A DNA stretch of 64,000 nucleotides from Flaccisagitta enflata (GCA_965153355.1 OZ231127.1:72664001-72728000); one strand, 5' to 3'; positions 38,372 through 49,332 are shown, counted from the first letter of the stretch. Program-made: numbers and translations. The notes: generated by a model from the letters alone, not told the origin.

Positions 38372-40225
38372 GGCTTTTCCTCTCTTTCGCATTAAGTGTT
38401 ACCAATCACTTAAAACGAGAAAAATCGACTCACAAAAAGTCCGATAAATGATTAACCTCCTCACGCAGTGATAAAGCATCAAGCTCAACTCAATCTTCAC
38501 TCCTTACTCTTCACGCAGTGATAGAGCATCAAGCTCAACTCAATCTCCACTCCTTACTCCACACTCCTCATGCAGTGATAGAGCATCAAGCTCAACTCAA
38601 TCTCCACTCCTTACTCTTCACGCAGTGATAGAGCATCAAGCTCAACTCAATCTCCACTCCTTACTCCACACTCCTCATGCAGTGATAGAGCATCAAGCTC
38701 AACTCAATCTCCACTCCTTACTCCTCACGCAGTGATAAAGTATCAAGCTCAACTCAATCTCCACTCCTTCTCCTCATGACCAGTAGATGTCAAGGCTCGC
38801 TGATCCTCCTTATCCTCACGCAGTGATCGGTATCAATAACAAAATGTCTGCTCCTTATTCACTCACGCAGTGATAGAGCATCAATCTCAACTAAATCTAC
38901 ACTCCTTACTCCTCACGCAGTGATAGAGCATCAAGCTCAACTCAATCTTCACTCCTTACTCCACACTCCTCACGCAGTGATAAAGCATCAAGCTCAACTC
39001 AATCTCCACTCCTTACTCCACACTCCTCACGCAGTGACAGAGCATCAAGCTCAACTCAATCTCCACTCCTTACTCCTCACGCAGTGATAGAGCATCAAGC
39101 TCAACTCAATCTCTAATCCTTACTCCTAACGCAGTAATAGAGCATCAAGCTCAACTAAATCTCCACTCCCTAAACCTCACACAGTGATAGAGCATAAAGC
39201 TCAACTCAATCTCCTCTCCTTACTCCTCACGCAGTGATAGAGCATCAAGCTCAACTCAATCTTCACTCCTTACTCCTAACGCAGTGATAAAGCATCAAGC
39301 TCAACTCAATCTCCAGGCTTTTCCTCTCTTTCGCATTAAGTGTTACCAATCACTTAAAACGAGAAAAATCGACTCACAAAAAGTCCGATAAATGATTAAC
39401 CTCCTCACGCAGTGATAAAGCATCAAGCTCAACTCCATCTTCACTCCTTACTCTTCACGCAGTGATAGAGCATCAAGCTCAACTCAATCTCCACTCCTTA
39501 CTCTTCACGCAGTGATAGAGCATCAAGCTCAACTCAATCTCCACTCCTTACTCCACACTCCTCATGCAGTGATAAAGCATCAAGCTCAACTCAATCTCCA
39601 CTCCTTACTCCACACTCCTCACGCAGTGACAGAGCATCAAGCTCAACTCAATCTCCACTCCTTACTCCTCACGCAGTGATAGAGCATCAAGCTCAACTCA
39701 ATCTCCACTCCTTACTCCTCACGCAGTGATAGAGCATCAAGCTCAACTCAATCTCCACTCCTTACTCCTCACGCAGTGATAGAGCATCAAGCTCAACTCA
39801 ATCTCCACTCCTTACTCCACACTCCTCACGCAGTGATAAAGCATCAAGCTCAACACAATCTCCACTCCTTACTCCTCACGCAGTGATAGAGCATCAAGCT
39901 CAACTCAATCTCTAATCCTTACTCCTAACGCAGTAATAGAGCATCAAGCTCAACTAAATCTCCACTCCCTAAACCTCACACAGTGATAGAGCATAAAGCT
40001 CAACTCAATCTCCGCTCCTTACTCCTCACGCAGTGATAGAGCATCAAGCTCAACTCAATCTCCACTCCTTACTCCTCACGCAGTGATAGAGCATCAAGCT
40101 CAACTCAATCTCCACTCCTTACTCCTCACGCAGTGATAGAGCATCAAGCTCAACTCAATCTTCACTCCTTACTCCTAACGCAGTGATAAAGCATCAAGCT
40201 CAACTCAATCTCCACACCTTACTCC
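38372..40225. repeat. 50 bp satellite with a 944 bp higher-order repeat
   Basis: About 32 units of CACGCAGTGATAGAGCATCA-AGCTCAACTCAATCTCC-ACTCCTTACTC are 50 bp, or about 60 bp when CCACACTC is inserted. A 90 bp non-satellite block (GGCTTTTCCTCTCTTTCGC ... ATGATTAACC) occurs at 38372 and again at 39316, giving a 944 bp period. The block contains a TTAAGTG/CACTTAA hairpin. Unit-level variants (GCAGTAATAGAG, ACAGTGATAGAGCATAAAG) recur in the same order in both blocks. Confidence 0.9.
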
Positions 40226-41288
40226 ACACTCCTCATACAGTTATAGACATCACACCCTATTCACTCCCCATTACCGGTACCTAGCACTCCTAACTCCTCG
40301 TTCCTTGTCGCTCCTCACTGAGTGACAGCCATCAAGCTCAATTCACTCCCCTGGTTCCTCACTGCTCACTACTTAGACTAGTTAGAGATCCTCATTCTCA
40401 ACTCATGCTTTCGTCATCACATGACATACACTGTATGATACAGTAATGGATATCAAGCTCTCCTCAATTCTACTCCTCGCTGCTCAGCACTGCAAAAAAA
40501 ATCTTCTCGCTCGTTACTCCTGACGAAGTTACAACCCTCAGTCTTCGCGCTGATCACTTCTCACTCCTCAATCTTTTCTAATCTATGCTTCCTGGTAGTA
40601 GTACGCACTTTGTAAGAGATAACACGCTCTAACCACTGCACTCCTCAGTCCTCATTATTTGCTAATGAACAATCCATAATCTTCCTGCAAACTATTTCCC
40701 ACTTTTCACTATTCAGCCTCCACCCCCTATTTTTCAATTTCTCTAAGTTGATTTCGGATAACACTCACTCCTGGCACGCTTTTCACACCATGATGCGTTG
40801 AAAACGATGTACTTTTTACGCCTTAATCTTCAATACTTTTCACGAAATTGTGAATAAAAACTGTTTCATGTTGAGCTGAGGCGGTCAAAAACAGACTCAA
40901 ACCTAAGGAGCAGAGAGCAGCCGAAAGCAGTCAAGTCAGCCCAAAGCAGTCAAGCAAATTCAGCCAAAGTCAATCTAAAGCAGGCAGTGAAAGTCAAGAA
41001 AACGCAGTCGAAGACAGACTCGTCTTATCGATTAAATTCGCAAATCGGCAACGAGAAGAAGAAAAAAAAGAGAAGAAAAGAAAAAAAAAAAAAGAAGAAA
41101 CGAGCTAGAGCTGACGAAAAAAGAAAAAGAAAGTTAAAGGAGAGGCAAAAATCTCACAAGACGAAGATGGAAAATCGAAGGACAAGACAACGGGAGCTGT
41201 CTAATATGAAACATCTGACTGTGGAAAGACCGATCTTGTGTTGATTTGTTTACGTGTTCTTGTTTAGATATTTCTTGACTCAATATTT
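40226..41288. other. Satellite decay zone and low-complexity sequence
   Basis: Diverged versions of the 50 bp unit fade out to about 40660. A short AAAGCAGTCAAG repeat lies at 40910-40990. The Lys-rich frame 40987-41244 (85 codons) is low complexity and is not called as a gene. Confidence 0.5.
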
Positions 41289-41984
41289 CATTCATTCATT
41301 CATTCATTCATTCATTCATTCATTCATTCATTCATTCATTCATTCATTCATTCATTCATTCATTCATTCATACATTGTAGTGTTGTTTGGATTTTTCTCC
41401 ATCTGTCCTTCTTAACCAAAGTATTTTTGTTTTCGCCCCGATTCATTCATTCATTCATTCATTCATTCATTCATTCATTCATTCATTCATCAATCTTTTC
41501 ATTACCTAATTTTTCATTCATTCATTCATTCATTCATTCATTCATTCATTCATTCATTCATTCATTCATTCATTCATTCATTCAATCATTCATTCATATG
41601 TTCAATAATTCATTCATTCATTCATTCATTCATTCATTCATTCATTCATTCATTCTTCAATCTTTTTATTACCTAATTTTTTCATTCATTCATTCATTCA
41701 TTCATTCATTCATTCATTCATTCATTCATTCATTCAATCATTCATTCATTCAATCATTCATTCATATGTTCAATAATTCATTCATTTATTCATTCATTCA
41801 TTCATTCATTCATTCATTCATTCATTCATTCGTTCATTCATTCATCCGTTCAATCATTCATTCATTTATTCACTCATTCATTCATTCATTCATTCATTCA
41901 TCAGTTCAATCATTCATTCATTCATTCATTCATTCATCCGTTCAATCATTCATTCATTCATTCATTCATTCATCAATTCATTCA
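41289..41984. repeat. (ATTC)n array left of the Penelope element
   Basis: Tetranucleotide array with recurring islands: CAATCTTTTCATTACCTAATTT (41493, 41655), CATATGTTCAATAATTC (41597, 41763) and CATCCGTTCAATC. A 73 bp non-repeat block (41371-41443, ACATTGTAGTGTTG...) recurs right of the element at 48128-48200. Confidence 0.9.
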
Positions 41985-42009
41985 ATTAGAAAATGATAAG
42001 TCGGCTTTA

Positions 42010-42052
42010 AAAGCTACACGTCGTGTTTCTGCATTAAGCATCATCAGGCTTT
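42010..42052 (-). ncRNA. Hammerhead ribozyme, copy in the inverted piece
   Basis: Complement of the motif described at 43381: CTGATGA at 42047-42041, then GAAA and the CAC-GAC-GTG stem. Sequence is the same as the two direct copies. Confidence 0.75.
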
Positions 42053-42199
42053 AAATGATATACAGAGAATCATGGTATTTATAGGGTTTGAACATCGAAA
42101 ATGTGTGTGGTCAAAAATCACACAATAGTACATGAATAGAAGGCGCGAAAAAGGGCATGAGAGGAAGGAGAGGCGGGTGGTCAAAAAGAAATGACCATA

Positions 42200-43159
42200 T
42201 TATTCTTCTTCATCAGAATCATTGTCACTGGCATTCGAGATAGGACCAGGGTGAAGGGAAGGAAAAAATTTTTTTTGAAAAAATGCCTCTTTGAATTCTC
42301 TCTCAATTCTTGAACAGTTAAGAGGCATCTTGAAAAACGGAGCCGCTTTGAATTTGATTGTCAAGTTTTGAGTTCCAGGACATCGGTAGATATGGTCGCT
42401 GACTTGCAACTTCCGGTGCTCACTTCTGTTTATGCCAGTCCGGTGTGAACTCAGACGTTTGTTGAAATGTTGACCGGTTTCACCGATGTATGTCGCATCG
42501 CATCCGTTGCAAAACATCACATAGATGACGTTTTTTGTTTGGCACGTAAGACTGTCCCGAATGTGGAAAATCTCGCCATTTTCCATTTGTAAGAGTTCAC
42601 CCTCAATCATGAATGGACAGGTAGCGCAGTCTTTTCCGCATTTCTTGATTTCGCCTTTTTTCTCCGTTTGAGAAAAATTCGATTTAGTCAAGAGAGATTT
42701 GAGATTTGGCGGTTGTCGTTTGGATGGCACCACGGTAACGTTGTCCATAATTTTCTTCATACGAGGGCTTTCGTTTAGAATGTCCAAGGCTTTTAAGATG
42801 CGAGGGAAGATTGGGCGATGCCTCGGATTAAATGTATGTACAAATGGCAAGACATCGTTTTTCAATTCATCCGGTTTCTCTTGTCGTAGCTCCGTCTGAT
42901 TTCTCGCCATTGCCTTTTCAACGGCGTCGTTTACAATGGAATCAGGATAGTTGAGGCCGCGCAAATGACCAGTTAGAGATTCCATACGGCGTTTTTGGTC
43001 TCTTTCATCGTCGCACAATGTCCGGATCCTTAGCGCCAACGCATACGGTATGTTTTTCTTCGTATTGTGTGGATGGCAGCTGTTCCAAGGCACAAAGTTA
43101 TGACACGATTTGTCAAATTGATCGACGATGATTGTGGTGGGCGTGAGATGAATCGTCAA
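42200..43159 (-). pseudogene. Truncated inverted copy of Penelope ORF2 (C-terminal part)
   Basis: These 319 codons equal the last ~310 of ORF2, from TIHLTPTTIIVD through the zinc cysteines (CGKDCATC) and the GIY-YIG nuclease (VIYVMFC...YIGETG). The RT catalytic motifs are missing. Unlike the plus copy, it retains the original C-terminus (SDNDSDEEE-stop) because its A-run has eight bases, not nine. It is joined head-to-head with the pseudo-LTR at 43163-43166. Confidence 0.9.
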
Positions 43160-43165
43160 ATCATC

Positions 43166-43488
43166 TTTTTCCTTCCCTTCACCCTGGTCCTATCTCGAAT
43201 GCCAGTGACAATGATTCTGATGAAGAAGAATAATATGGTCATTTCTTTTTGACCACCCGCCTCTCCTTCCTCTCATGCCCTTTTTCGCGCCTTCTATTCA
43301 TGTACTATTGTGTGATTTTTGACCACACACATTTTCGATGTTCAAACCCTATAAATACCATGATTCTCTGTATATCATTTAAAGCCTGATGATGCTTAAT
43401 GCAGAAACACGACGTGTAGCTTTTAAAGCCGACTTATCATTTTCTAATTGATTCAAACGTAAATAGTGACATTTTCATGATTTATCAA
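43166..43488 (+). repeat. Penelope pseudo-LTR, upstream copy
   Basis: 323 bp matching 47172-47495 with single-base differences (for example CGCGCCTTC against CGCGCCTTTC). It contains the end of ORF2, the 3' UTR with TATAAATACC, and a hammerhead. Being upstream of ORF1, it is positioned to supply the promoter; TATAAATA at about 43350 could be a TATA box (inference). Confidence 0.85.
43381..43423 (+). ncRNA. Hammerhead ribozyme (upstream pseudo-LTR)
   Basis: All core parts are in order. Stem I 5' AAAGC, CTGATGA (43386-43392), stem II TGC-TTAAT-GCA, GAAA (43404-43407), stem III CAC-GAC-GTG, then U417/A418 as the UH cleavage site, and stem I 3' GCTTT. Small type I hammerheads are known from Penelope-like elements of many eukaryotes, where they probably process the tandem transcript. 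Activity is inferred from the fold only. Confidence 0.85.
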
Positions 43489-43508
43489 ACCACTGCCTAT
43501 TTATTGAA

Positions 43509-44461
43509 ATGGCTAGCGACGCCTCGAGTTCATCTTCATCTCCCTCACTCCCTACTGAAACGGTTCCGTATTTTGGCGCTGCAAAGGATTTCTATCGACA
43601 TGCATACCTACAAAATGCCAAAATAATCGGATTATTACAAGGATTGCAACAACTTCCCGATCTTATGCGTGAATTGATTACAAATATCAATCAACAACCG
43701 TCATCTAACGCCACTGTTCAAGCGCTATCCGATCTACATGCAGACAATGATGCCGCGTCCGAGGATAATTTGCCACCCTCAACAACTGACGCCGCCCCTG
43801 CGCCATCAGATACCGCCGCTCAAACATGGTTTTTCCAAAACAACTTACAGACGACGGTGAAAAACATTAGATCAAATGATAAACTTTGGAATCGAAATAT
43901 CAAGATATACAGAGACGCCGTTTATGAACAACGACGCAACGTCGAACTCGCGCATCTTTATGATGAATGGAGTACAGAGAATGTTCCATACTTCGAAAAA
44001 AGATTTGCGCCTAAAATTCTCTCTTCTGACTCCGAAGAAATTCGTGAGATAAAACAAAACCAAGCCGCAGTTTCTCTTCAACACGAAATTTCGTTGATGC
44101 AACAGCGAGCAAGAGAAAAAGAAGAAAAAACAAAAGAGGTAGATGAAGAAATGAAAGAAAACATAAAAAACAAAAACGATCAACTCGTGGCCAATCTCCT
44201 ACTCGAAAAGTGGGAAAAGGAAAAAGAAGAAGCTAAAAAGAAAGCAATTGACGGTTGGCAAAAAAAGCGCGAAAGCAAAGAAAAAATGAAAGCCAACTTT
44301 CAAAACCCGCCTCAACGACAAACTTCGACAAATGCTTCCACTGCAGTCGACTTCACTCCTCAATCTCGTCGCAACCGCAGCATTTCCGGTAGACGGCGCC
44401 CAATGTCGACGCCGCATCCAAATCGACGGCGCCCTCGCACGACGTCAAATGGAGGAGGAAG

Positions 44462-44499
<38 letters not shown>

Positions 44500-44789
44500 G
44501 TTCAAATTCACGCCAACGGTCCCGGTTACGTTCCTATTCAGCAGGAATGTCAAGAAGTCGGAGCCGCTCTCAAAGCATGAACCGCCATGGTCACCAAAAT
44601 CGCCGTTCTCGCTCTCAAAGCATGAATCACCATGGTCACCAAAACCGCCGTTCACTCAGTCAATCGCGGCCTCGGTCATTCAGTCGAAATCGCCAGGGTC
44701 AACGTAATACGAGAAGAAGTGGGACTCCCCGGCGAAATAACGGAAATTTCACCATGCGACCAGAGCCACAACGTCAACAACACCATCGA

Positions 44790-44821
<32 letters not shown>

Positions 44822-44876
44822 AAATCCAAATCATTTTTTGTCCCGCGGCCGCTTCCACAGAAACAGACAGAAGTAA
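43509..44876 (+). CDS. Penelope-like ORF1, gag-like basic protein
   Basis: 455 residues starting at ATG, 20 bp after the pseudo-LTR. The N-terminus (FYRHAYLQNAKIIGLLQGL...) is likely helical. A charged coiled-coil region spans about 190-265 (EKEEKTKEVDEEMKEN type). The C-terminal third is strongly basic, with RS and SQS repeats (SRSRSRSQS), poly-Q and RGR, which suggests nucleic-acid binding. I know no named domain in it. Position before ORF2 suggests a particle or RNA-binding role. The frame is intact; ORF2 begins 38 bp after its stop. Confidence 0.8.
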
Positions 44877-44914
44877 AAATCATTAACTTCTCGTCTATCC
44901 AGCTCACCCCTGCT

Positions 44915-45640
44915 ATGGAAAAACTGTTACTACGTGGCCTCAAATTTTGTCCAACACCCAAATATGCTAACATACCTCAACTTCAGACTGATATCAAAAT
45001 ATTTGCACGAGCGTTAAGATTGCGTGAATTTCATCTAGACAAAAACAACGATGACAGTAGTCTTGTTAAGAATCCCAGCAATTGGATACCAGCCGAGAAT
45101 CGAGATAAACAATTAGAAGATTGCATTCGTCGCCTTAATCGCCTTAGTGATAGTTTGGAAGACGAATCGACTCTCTCACCTTCGCCGAATCTCTCAAAAC
45201 CCGAATTGACTGCTCTAGGTCAATTGATCGCCATGGTAAAAGAAAAGACGATCTGGATAACAGAGTCGGATAAGGGAGGTCTCATATGCATTTTTGACCA
45301 CTCATTCATCGCAAATTATGGTCAAAGAATGCTTTCAGATTCTACCATCTATCAACGCGTCCCCCAACAATGTGGCGAAATGGCAACAAAGGCAATCACT
45401 AATCTCATCAACCGGCATCCAAATGTTTGTACGAAAAAAGAGAAGGAATATTTGGTCAAATATGAAACTAAGGACGCCAATCTTTACTTCCTTCCAAAGC
45501 CGCTGAAAAACAAAACTGTGATTGAAGCAAAAAACAAGAGTAAAGGAGCCGTTCTTACTATGCCACCTCCAGATGACCTGGATTTCCGCGGGATTTCCGC
45601 GGGATCATCGGAGGTCCTACCAGCGCCACATCTCACTTGA
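44915..45640 (+). CDS. Penelope-like ORF2, N-terminal part (frameshifted)
   Basis: 241 residues with the GLKFCPTPKY signature found before the RT of Penelope-like elements, then LITESDKGG-type text (WITESDKGG) of the first RT motifs. At about 45589-45610 an 11 bp tandem duplication (TTCCGCGGGAT twice) shifts the frame, so the last ~15 residues are aberrant. The intended continuation is the overlapping frame 45637-47214. Confidence 0.85.
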   Translation: MEKLLLRGLKFCPTPKYANIPQLQTDIKIFARALRLREFHLDKNNDDSSLVKNPSNWIPAENRDKQLEDCIRRLNRLSDSLEDESTLSPSPNLSKPELTALGQLIAMVKEKTIWITESDKGGLICIFDHSFIANYGQRMLSDSTIYQRVPQQCGEMATKAITNLINRHPNVCTKKEKEYLVKYETKDANLYFLPKPLKNKTVIEAKNKSKGAVLTMPPPDDLDFRGISAGSSEVLPAPHLT

Positions 45641-47214
45641 GTCACTTGATCGACCTCATCCTCCAGCCAACTCTACCGCATATTCCTGGCAACTTGAAGG
45701 ATTCGTTTGATGTGATTCGTCATATTGACAACTCATGGCGCCCCATGGTGGAGAATGGTGGTTCCTTTTCGCTCTACACTTGGGACATAAAATCCTTCTA
45801 TCCTTCTATCTCATTTGATTTATTGAGAGAATCTCTCGCGTTTTGGCTCTCGGAATTATCAGCCTACATCAATCCACGCTTCACCCATCATTTCTTAATC
45901 GAAGCCGTCGAAATCATTGCGTCGTTCAACCACTGCGTCTTTGATGACCAATATTTCAAATTCGTCAAAGGTTTGGCGACGGGAACAAACGCGGCTGTTT
46001 GTCTTGCAGTAATGGTGCGAGGCTTTCTACTCCACAAAATTTGTCGACGATTGGAGGAAGAAGGACATCAACAAATCGCCAATTACACACAAGAAAACTT
46101 AAAAGCGTTTATCGACGACAATGTTTGCCTCTGGAACAATGATCTTGGCTCCATCGACATTATCAATCAACAATTTCAAAGAATAAAGAACGAATATGGA
46201 GTGGAGTTCATCATGGTGGAATCAGAAGAAAATCGTCTTCCAAATGGAGCAACAGCAGCGACCCAATATTTTCTTGATTTGACGATTCATCTCACGCCCA
46301 CCACAATCATCGTCGATCAATTTGACAAATCGTGTCATAACTTTGTGCCTTGGAACAGCTGCCATCCACACAATACGAAGAAAAACATACCGTATGCGTT
46401 GGCGCTAAGGATCCGGACATTGTGCGACGATGAAAGAGACCAAAAACGCCGTATGGAATCTCTAACTGGTCATTTGCGCGGCCTCAACTATCCTGATTCC
46501 ATTGTAAACGACGCCGTTGAAAAGGCAATGGCGAGAAATCAGACGGAGCTACGACAAGAGAAACCGGATGAATTGAAAAACGATGTCTTGCCATTTGTAC
46601 ATACATTTAATCCGAGGCATCGCCCAATCTTCCCTCGCATCTTAAAAGCCTTGGACATTCTAAACGAAAGCCCTCGCATGAAGAAAATTATGGACAACGT
46701 TACCGTGGTGCCATCCAAACGACAACCGCCAAATCTCAAATCTCTCTTGACTAAATCGAATTTTTCTCAAACGGAGAAAAAAGGCGAAATCAAGAAATGC
46801 GGAAAAGACTGCGCTACCTGTCCATTCATGATTGAGGGTGAACTCTTACAAATGGAAAATGGCGAGATTTTCCACATTCGGGACAGTCTTACGTGCCAAA
46901 CAAAAAACGTCATCTATGTGATGTTTTGCAACGGATGCGATGCGACATACATCGGTGAAACCGGTCAACATTTCAACAAACGTCTGAGTTCACACCGGAC
47001 TGGCATAAACAGAAGTGAGCACCGGAAGTTGCAAGTCAGCGACCATATCTACCGATGTCCTGGAACTCAAAACTTGACAATCAAATTCAAAGCGGCTCCG
47101 TTTTTCAAGATGCCTCTTAACTGTTCAAGAATTGAGAGAGAATTCAAAGAGGCATTTTTTCAAAAAAAAATTTTTTCCTTCCCTTCACCCTGGTCCTATC
47201 TCGAATGCCAGTGA
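45637..47214 (+). CDS. Penelope-like ORF2: reverse transcriptase and GIY-YIG endonuclease
   Basis: 525 residues. RT motif A is WDIKSFYPSI (Asp at about 50), motif B KGLATGTNAA (about 111-120), motif C FIDD (about 158-161). A linker with CGKDCATC (Cys 388, 392, 395) precedes the GIY-YIG nuclease: VIYV (425-428), YIG (438-440) and Arg449. The first listed codon is TTG and is not the true start, since translation should enter from the preceding frame. At the 3' end the A-run has nine bases where the inverted copy has eight. This replaces the acidic C-terminus with IFSFPSPW..., after the catalytic region. Confidence 0.9.
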   Translation: MSHLIDLILQPTLPHIPGNLKDSFDVIRHIDNSWRPMVENGGSFSLYTWDIKSFYPSISFDLLRESLAFWLSELSAYINPRFTHHFLIEAVEIIASFNHCVFDDQYFKFVKGLATGTNAAVCLAVMVRGFLLHKICRRLEEEGHQQIANYTQENLKAFIDDNVCLWNNDLGSIDIINQQFQRIKNEYGVEFIMVESEENRLPNGATAATQYFLDLTIHLTPTTIIVDQFDKSCHNFVPWNSCHPHNTKKNIPYALALRIRTLCDDERDQKRRMESLTGHLRGLNYPDSIVNDAVEKAMARNQTELRQEKPDELKNDVLPFVHTFNPRHRPIFPRILKALDILNESPRMKKIMDNVTVVPSKRQPPNLKSLLTKSNFSQTEKKGEIKKCGKDCATCPFMIEGELLQMENGEIFHIRDSLTCQTKNVIYVMFCNGCDATYIGETGQHFNKRLSSHRTGINRSEHRKLQVSDHIYRCPGTQNLTIKFKAAPFFKMPLNCSRIEREFKEAFFQKKIFSFPSPWSYLECQ

Positions 47215-47495
47215 CAATGATTCTGATGAAGAAGAATAATATGGTCATTTCTTTTTGACCACCCGCCTCTCCTTCCTCTCATGCCCTTTTTCGCGCCTTT
47301 CTATTCATGTACTATTGTGTGATTTTTGACCAAACACATTTTCGATGTTCAAACCCTATAAATACCATGATTCTCTGTATATCATTTAAAGCCTGATGAT
47401 GCTTAATGCAGAAACACGACGTGTAGCTTTTAAAGCCGACTTATCATTTTCTAATTGATTCAAACGTAAATAGTGACATTTTCATGATTTATCAA
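47172..47495 (+). repeat. Penelope pseudo-LTR, 3' copy
   Basis: Counterpart of 43166-43488; ends TTTATCAA at 47495, immediately before CATT repeats. Confidence 0.85.
47388..47430 (+). ncRNA. Hammerhead ribozyme (3' pseudo-LTR)
   Basis: Same sequence as at 43381, with CTGATGA at 47393-47399 and GAAA at 47411-47414. Confidence 0.85.
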
Positions 47496-48200
47496 TTCAT
47501 TCATTCATTTATTCATTCATTCATTCATTCATTCATTCATTCATTCGTTCATTCATTCTTCAATCTTTTCATTACCTAATTTTTCATTCATTCATTCATT
47601 CGTTCATTCATTCATTCATTCATTCATTCATTCATTCATTCATATGTTCAATAATTCATTCATTCATTCATTCATTCATTCATTCATTCATTCATTCATT
47701 CATTCATTCATTCATTTATTCATTCATTCATTCATTCATTCCTTCATTCGTTCATTCATTCATTCATTCTTTCAATCATTCATTCATTTATTCACTCATT
47801 CATTCATTCATTCATTCATCAGTTCAATCATTCATTCATTCATTCATCCGTTCAATTCATTCATTCATTCATTCATTCATTCATTTCCAATTGTCATTCA
47901 TTCATTCATTCATTCATTCATCTTCATCTTTCATCATTCATTATTGATTTCACTCATCTGCACAATCATTCATTCATTCATCTATCTTACAAATTGTTTC
48001 TTACAAAAAGGGAAAAGGTCAATCATTCATTCATTCATTCTTTTATTCATTCATTCATTCATTCATTCATTCATTCATTCATTCATTCGTTCGTTCATTC
48101 ACTCATTCATTTATTCATTCATTCATACATCGTAGTTTTGTTTGGATTTTTCTCCACCTGTCCTTCTTAACCGAGGTGTTTTTGTTTTCTCCTCGATTCT
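47496..48200. repeat. (ATTC)n array right of the Penelope element, plus flank block
   Basis: The same islands as on the left (CAATCTTTTCATTACC at 47562, CATATGTTCAATAATTC at 47640) and, at 48128-48200, the block ACATCGTAGTTTTG... matching 41371-41443. The whole array is thus one higher-order structure split by the retroelement. Confidence 0.85.
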
Positions 48201-48294
48201 CGTTAGATTTCACTTTCTCAATTTTCTTCCTTGGAAACCTCTTTTGGTTCCAGAGAATTTGATCAAATCCCTTTCATTCCAAATTTTAGAATGA

Positions 48295-48449
<155 letters not shown>

Positions 48450-48483
48450 ACGTATTCCACTCTCAGTCGGGGTGTAATTCTTG

Positions 48484-48976
48484 GTCAGCGGTCCCGAAGG
48501 GGTCGATGACCTCTGCTATCACACATGAAGGAAATTTTCTCCATCTCCTTGTTCTCCTCTTTTTCCGTCCCCCCCCAACACAAATCATAGCTTTGAGTCC
48601 CAGTCTCAAGGCCTAAATCCCAGCCTCTAGGCCCAAATTTCATCCTTGAGGCTGAAATTCTATCCTAAAGGCCTAAATCCCAGCCTTGAGGCCAAAATCC
48701 CAGCCTTGAGGCCAAAATCCCAGCTTTGAGGCCCAAATCCTGTTCTTGAGGCCAAAATTCCATCCTCAAGGCCCAAATTCCAGCCCAAGGTCCAAATCCT
48801 AGCCCAGAGGCCTAAATCCCAGCCTAAAGGCCCAAATCCAAATTGCTAGAAGGAGAAGGAGAAAATTCCTTGTATGTGTGAAAGAATAGGCCATTGACCC
48901 CTTCTAACCGCTACCCTGCTCCCTCCCTCAACTTTAATCACATCTTACTTGGGCAGGGCACGGATACCGCTGACCA
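48484..48976 (+). repeat. Family B element, copy 5
   Basis: The left arm TCAGCGGTCCCGAAGGGGTC...GCTATCACACATG pairs with the right arm CATGTGTGAAAGAATAGGCC...GACCCC. The core has 20 bp units (GGCCAAAATCCCAGCCTTGA), and the tail ATACCGCTGACCA ends at 48976, followed by CTCTTGCGACTATTT. It starts directly beside a GA tract. Confidence 0.75.
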
Positions 48977-49332
48977 TCTGACACTCTTGCGACTATTTGT
49001 TTTTAGCTTTGCATATTGTCCTCCTGTCAGGGATAAATCCAACCAAATCTGTTTCCTGTCCCCTTTTTTTTTTGGAGAGGGGGGTAAGGGTGGGGGGGCG
49101 TTTTATTTCTTCTGAACTGTTCTTTTCCACTCTCTCTCGTCAGTCGACATTCGTCGGTTCTTTTTTTCTTTTTTTTTTTTTTTGCGAAGGCCTTCCATTA
49201 ACCTTCTGTCCATAAGCAATCCTGCGAATGAAACGTTCAGGCCCATGGCAAAACCACATTCCTACCAACGCTATCTCTAATCCTAATGCCACTTATGCCC
49301 CAACCTGTTCATAGGCCATCCTTCAGATAATC
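48977..49332. other. Unassigned sequence
   Basis: Nothing recognised; T-runs and G-runs near 49070-49180. Confidence 0.4.

Larger units (their letters stand above)
41985..47495 (+). mobile_element. Penelope-like retroelement with inverted partial copy and pseudo-LTRs
   Basis: Order on the plus strand: an inverted, 5'-truncated copy (41985-43163), a partial direct copy of the 3' end (pseudo-LTR, 43166-43488), ORF1, ORF2 (RT plus GIY-YIG), and the 3' pseudo-LTR (47172-47495). Tail-to-head partial copies and inverted pieces are typical of Penelope-like integrations. The repeated parts are almost identical: I see one synonymous change and a few single-base differences. Insertion is therefore recent. 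It sits inside a CATT array. Confidence 0.9.

Noticed and set aside
38372-40225. CRISPR-like regular repeats
   Set aside because: Units are contiguous with no variable spacers, and the context is eukaryotic satellite DNA.
40987-41244. Lys/Arg-rich 85-codon frame as a nuclear protein gene
   Set aside because: Low-complexity AAG/AAA sequence beside decayed satellite; no domain and no gene structure.
41427-41996. 189-codon frame of FIHSFIHS repeats (and 47644-48135)
   Set aside because: Translation of the ATTC array; tetranucleotide repeats with a 12 bp period stay open by chance.
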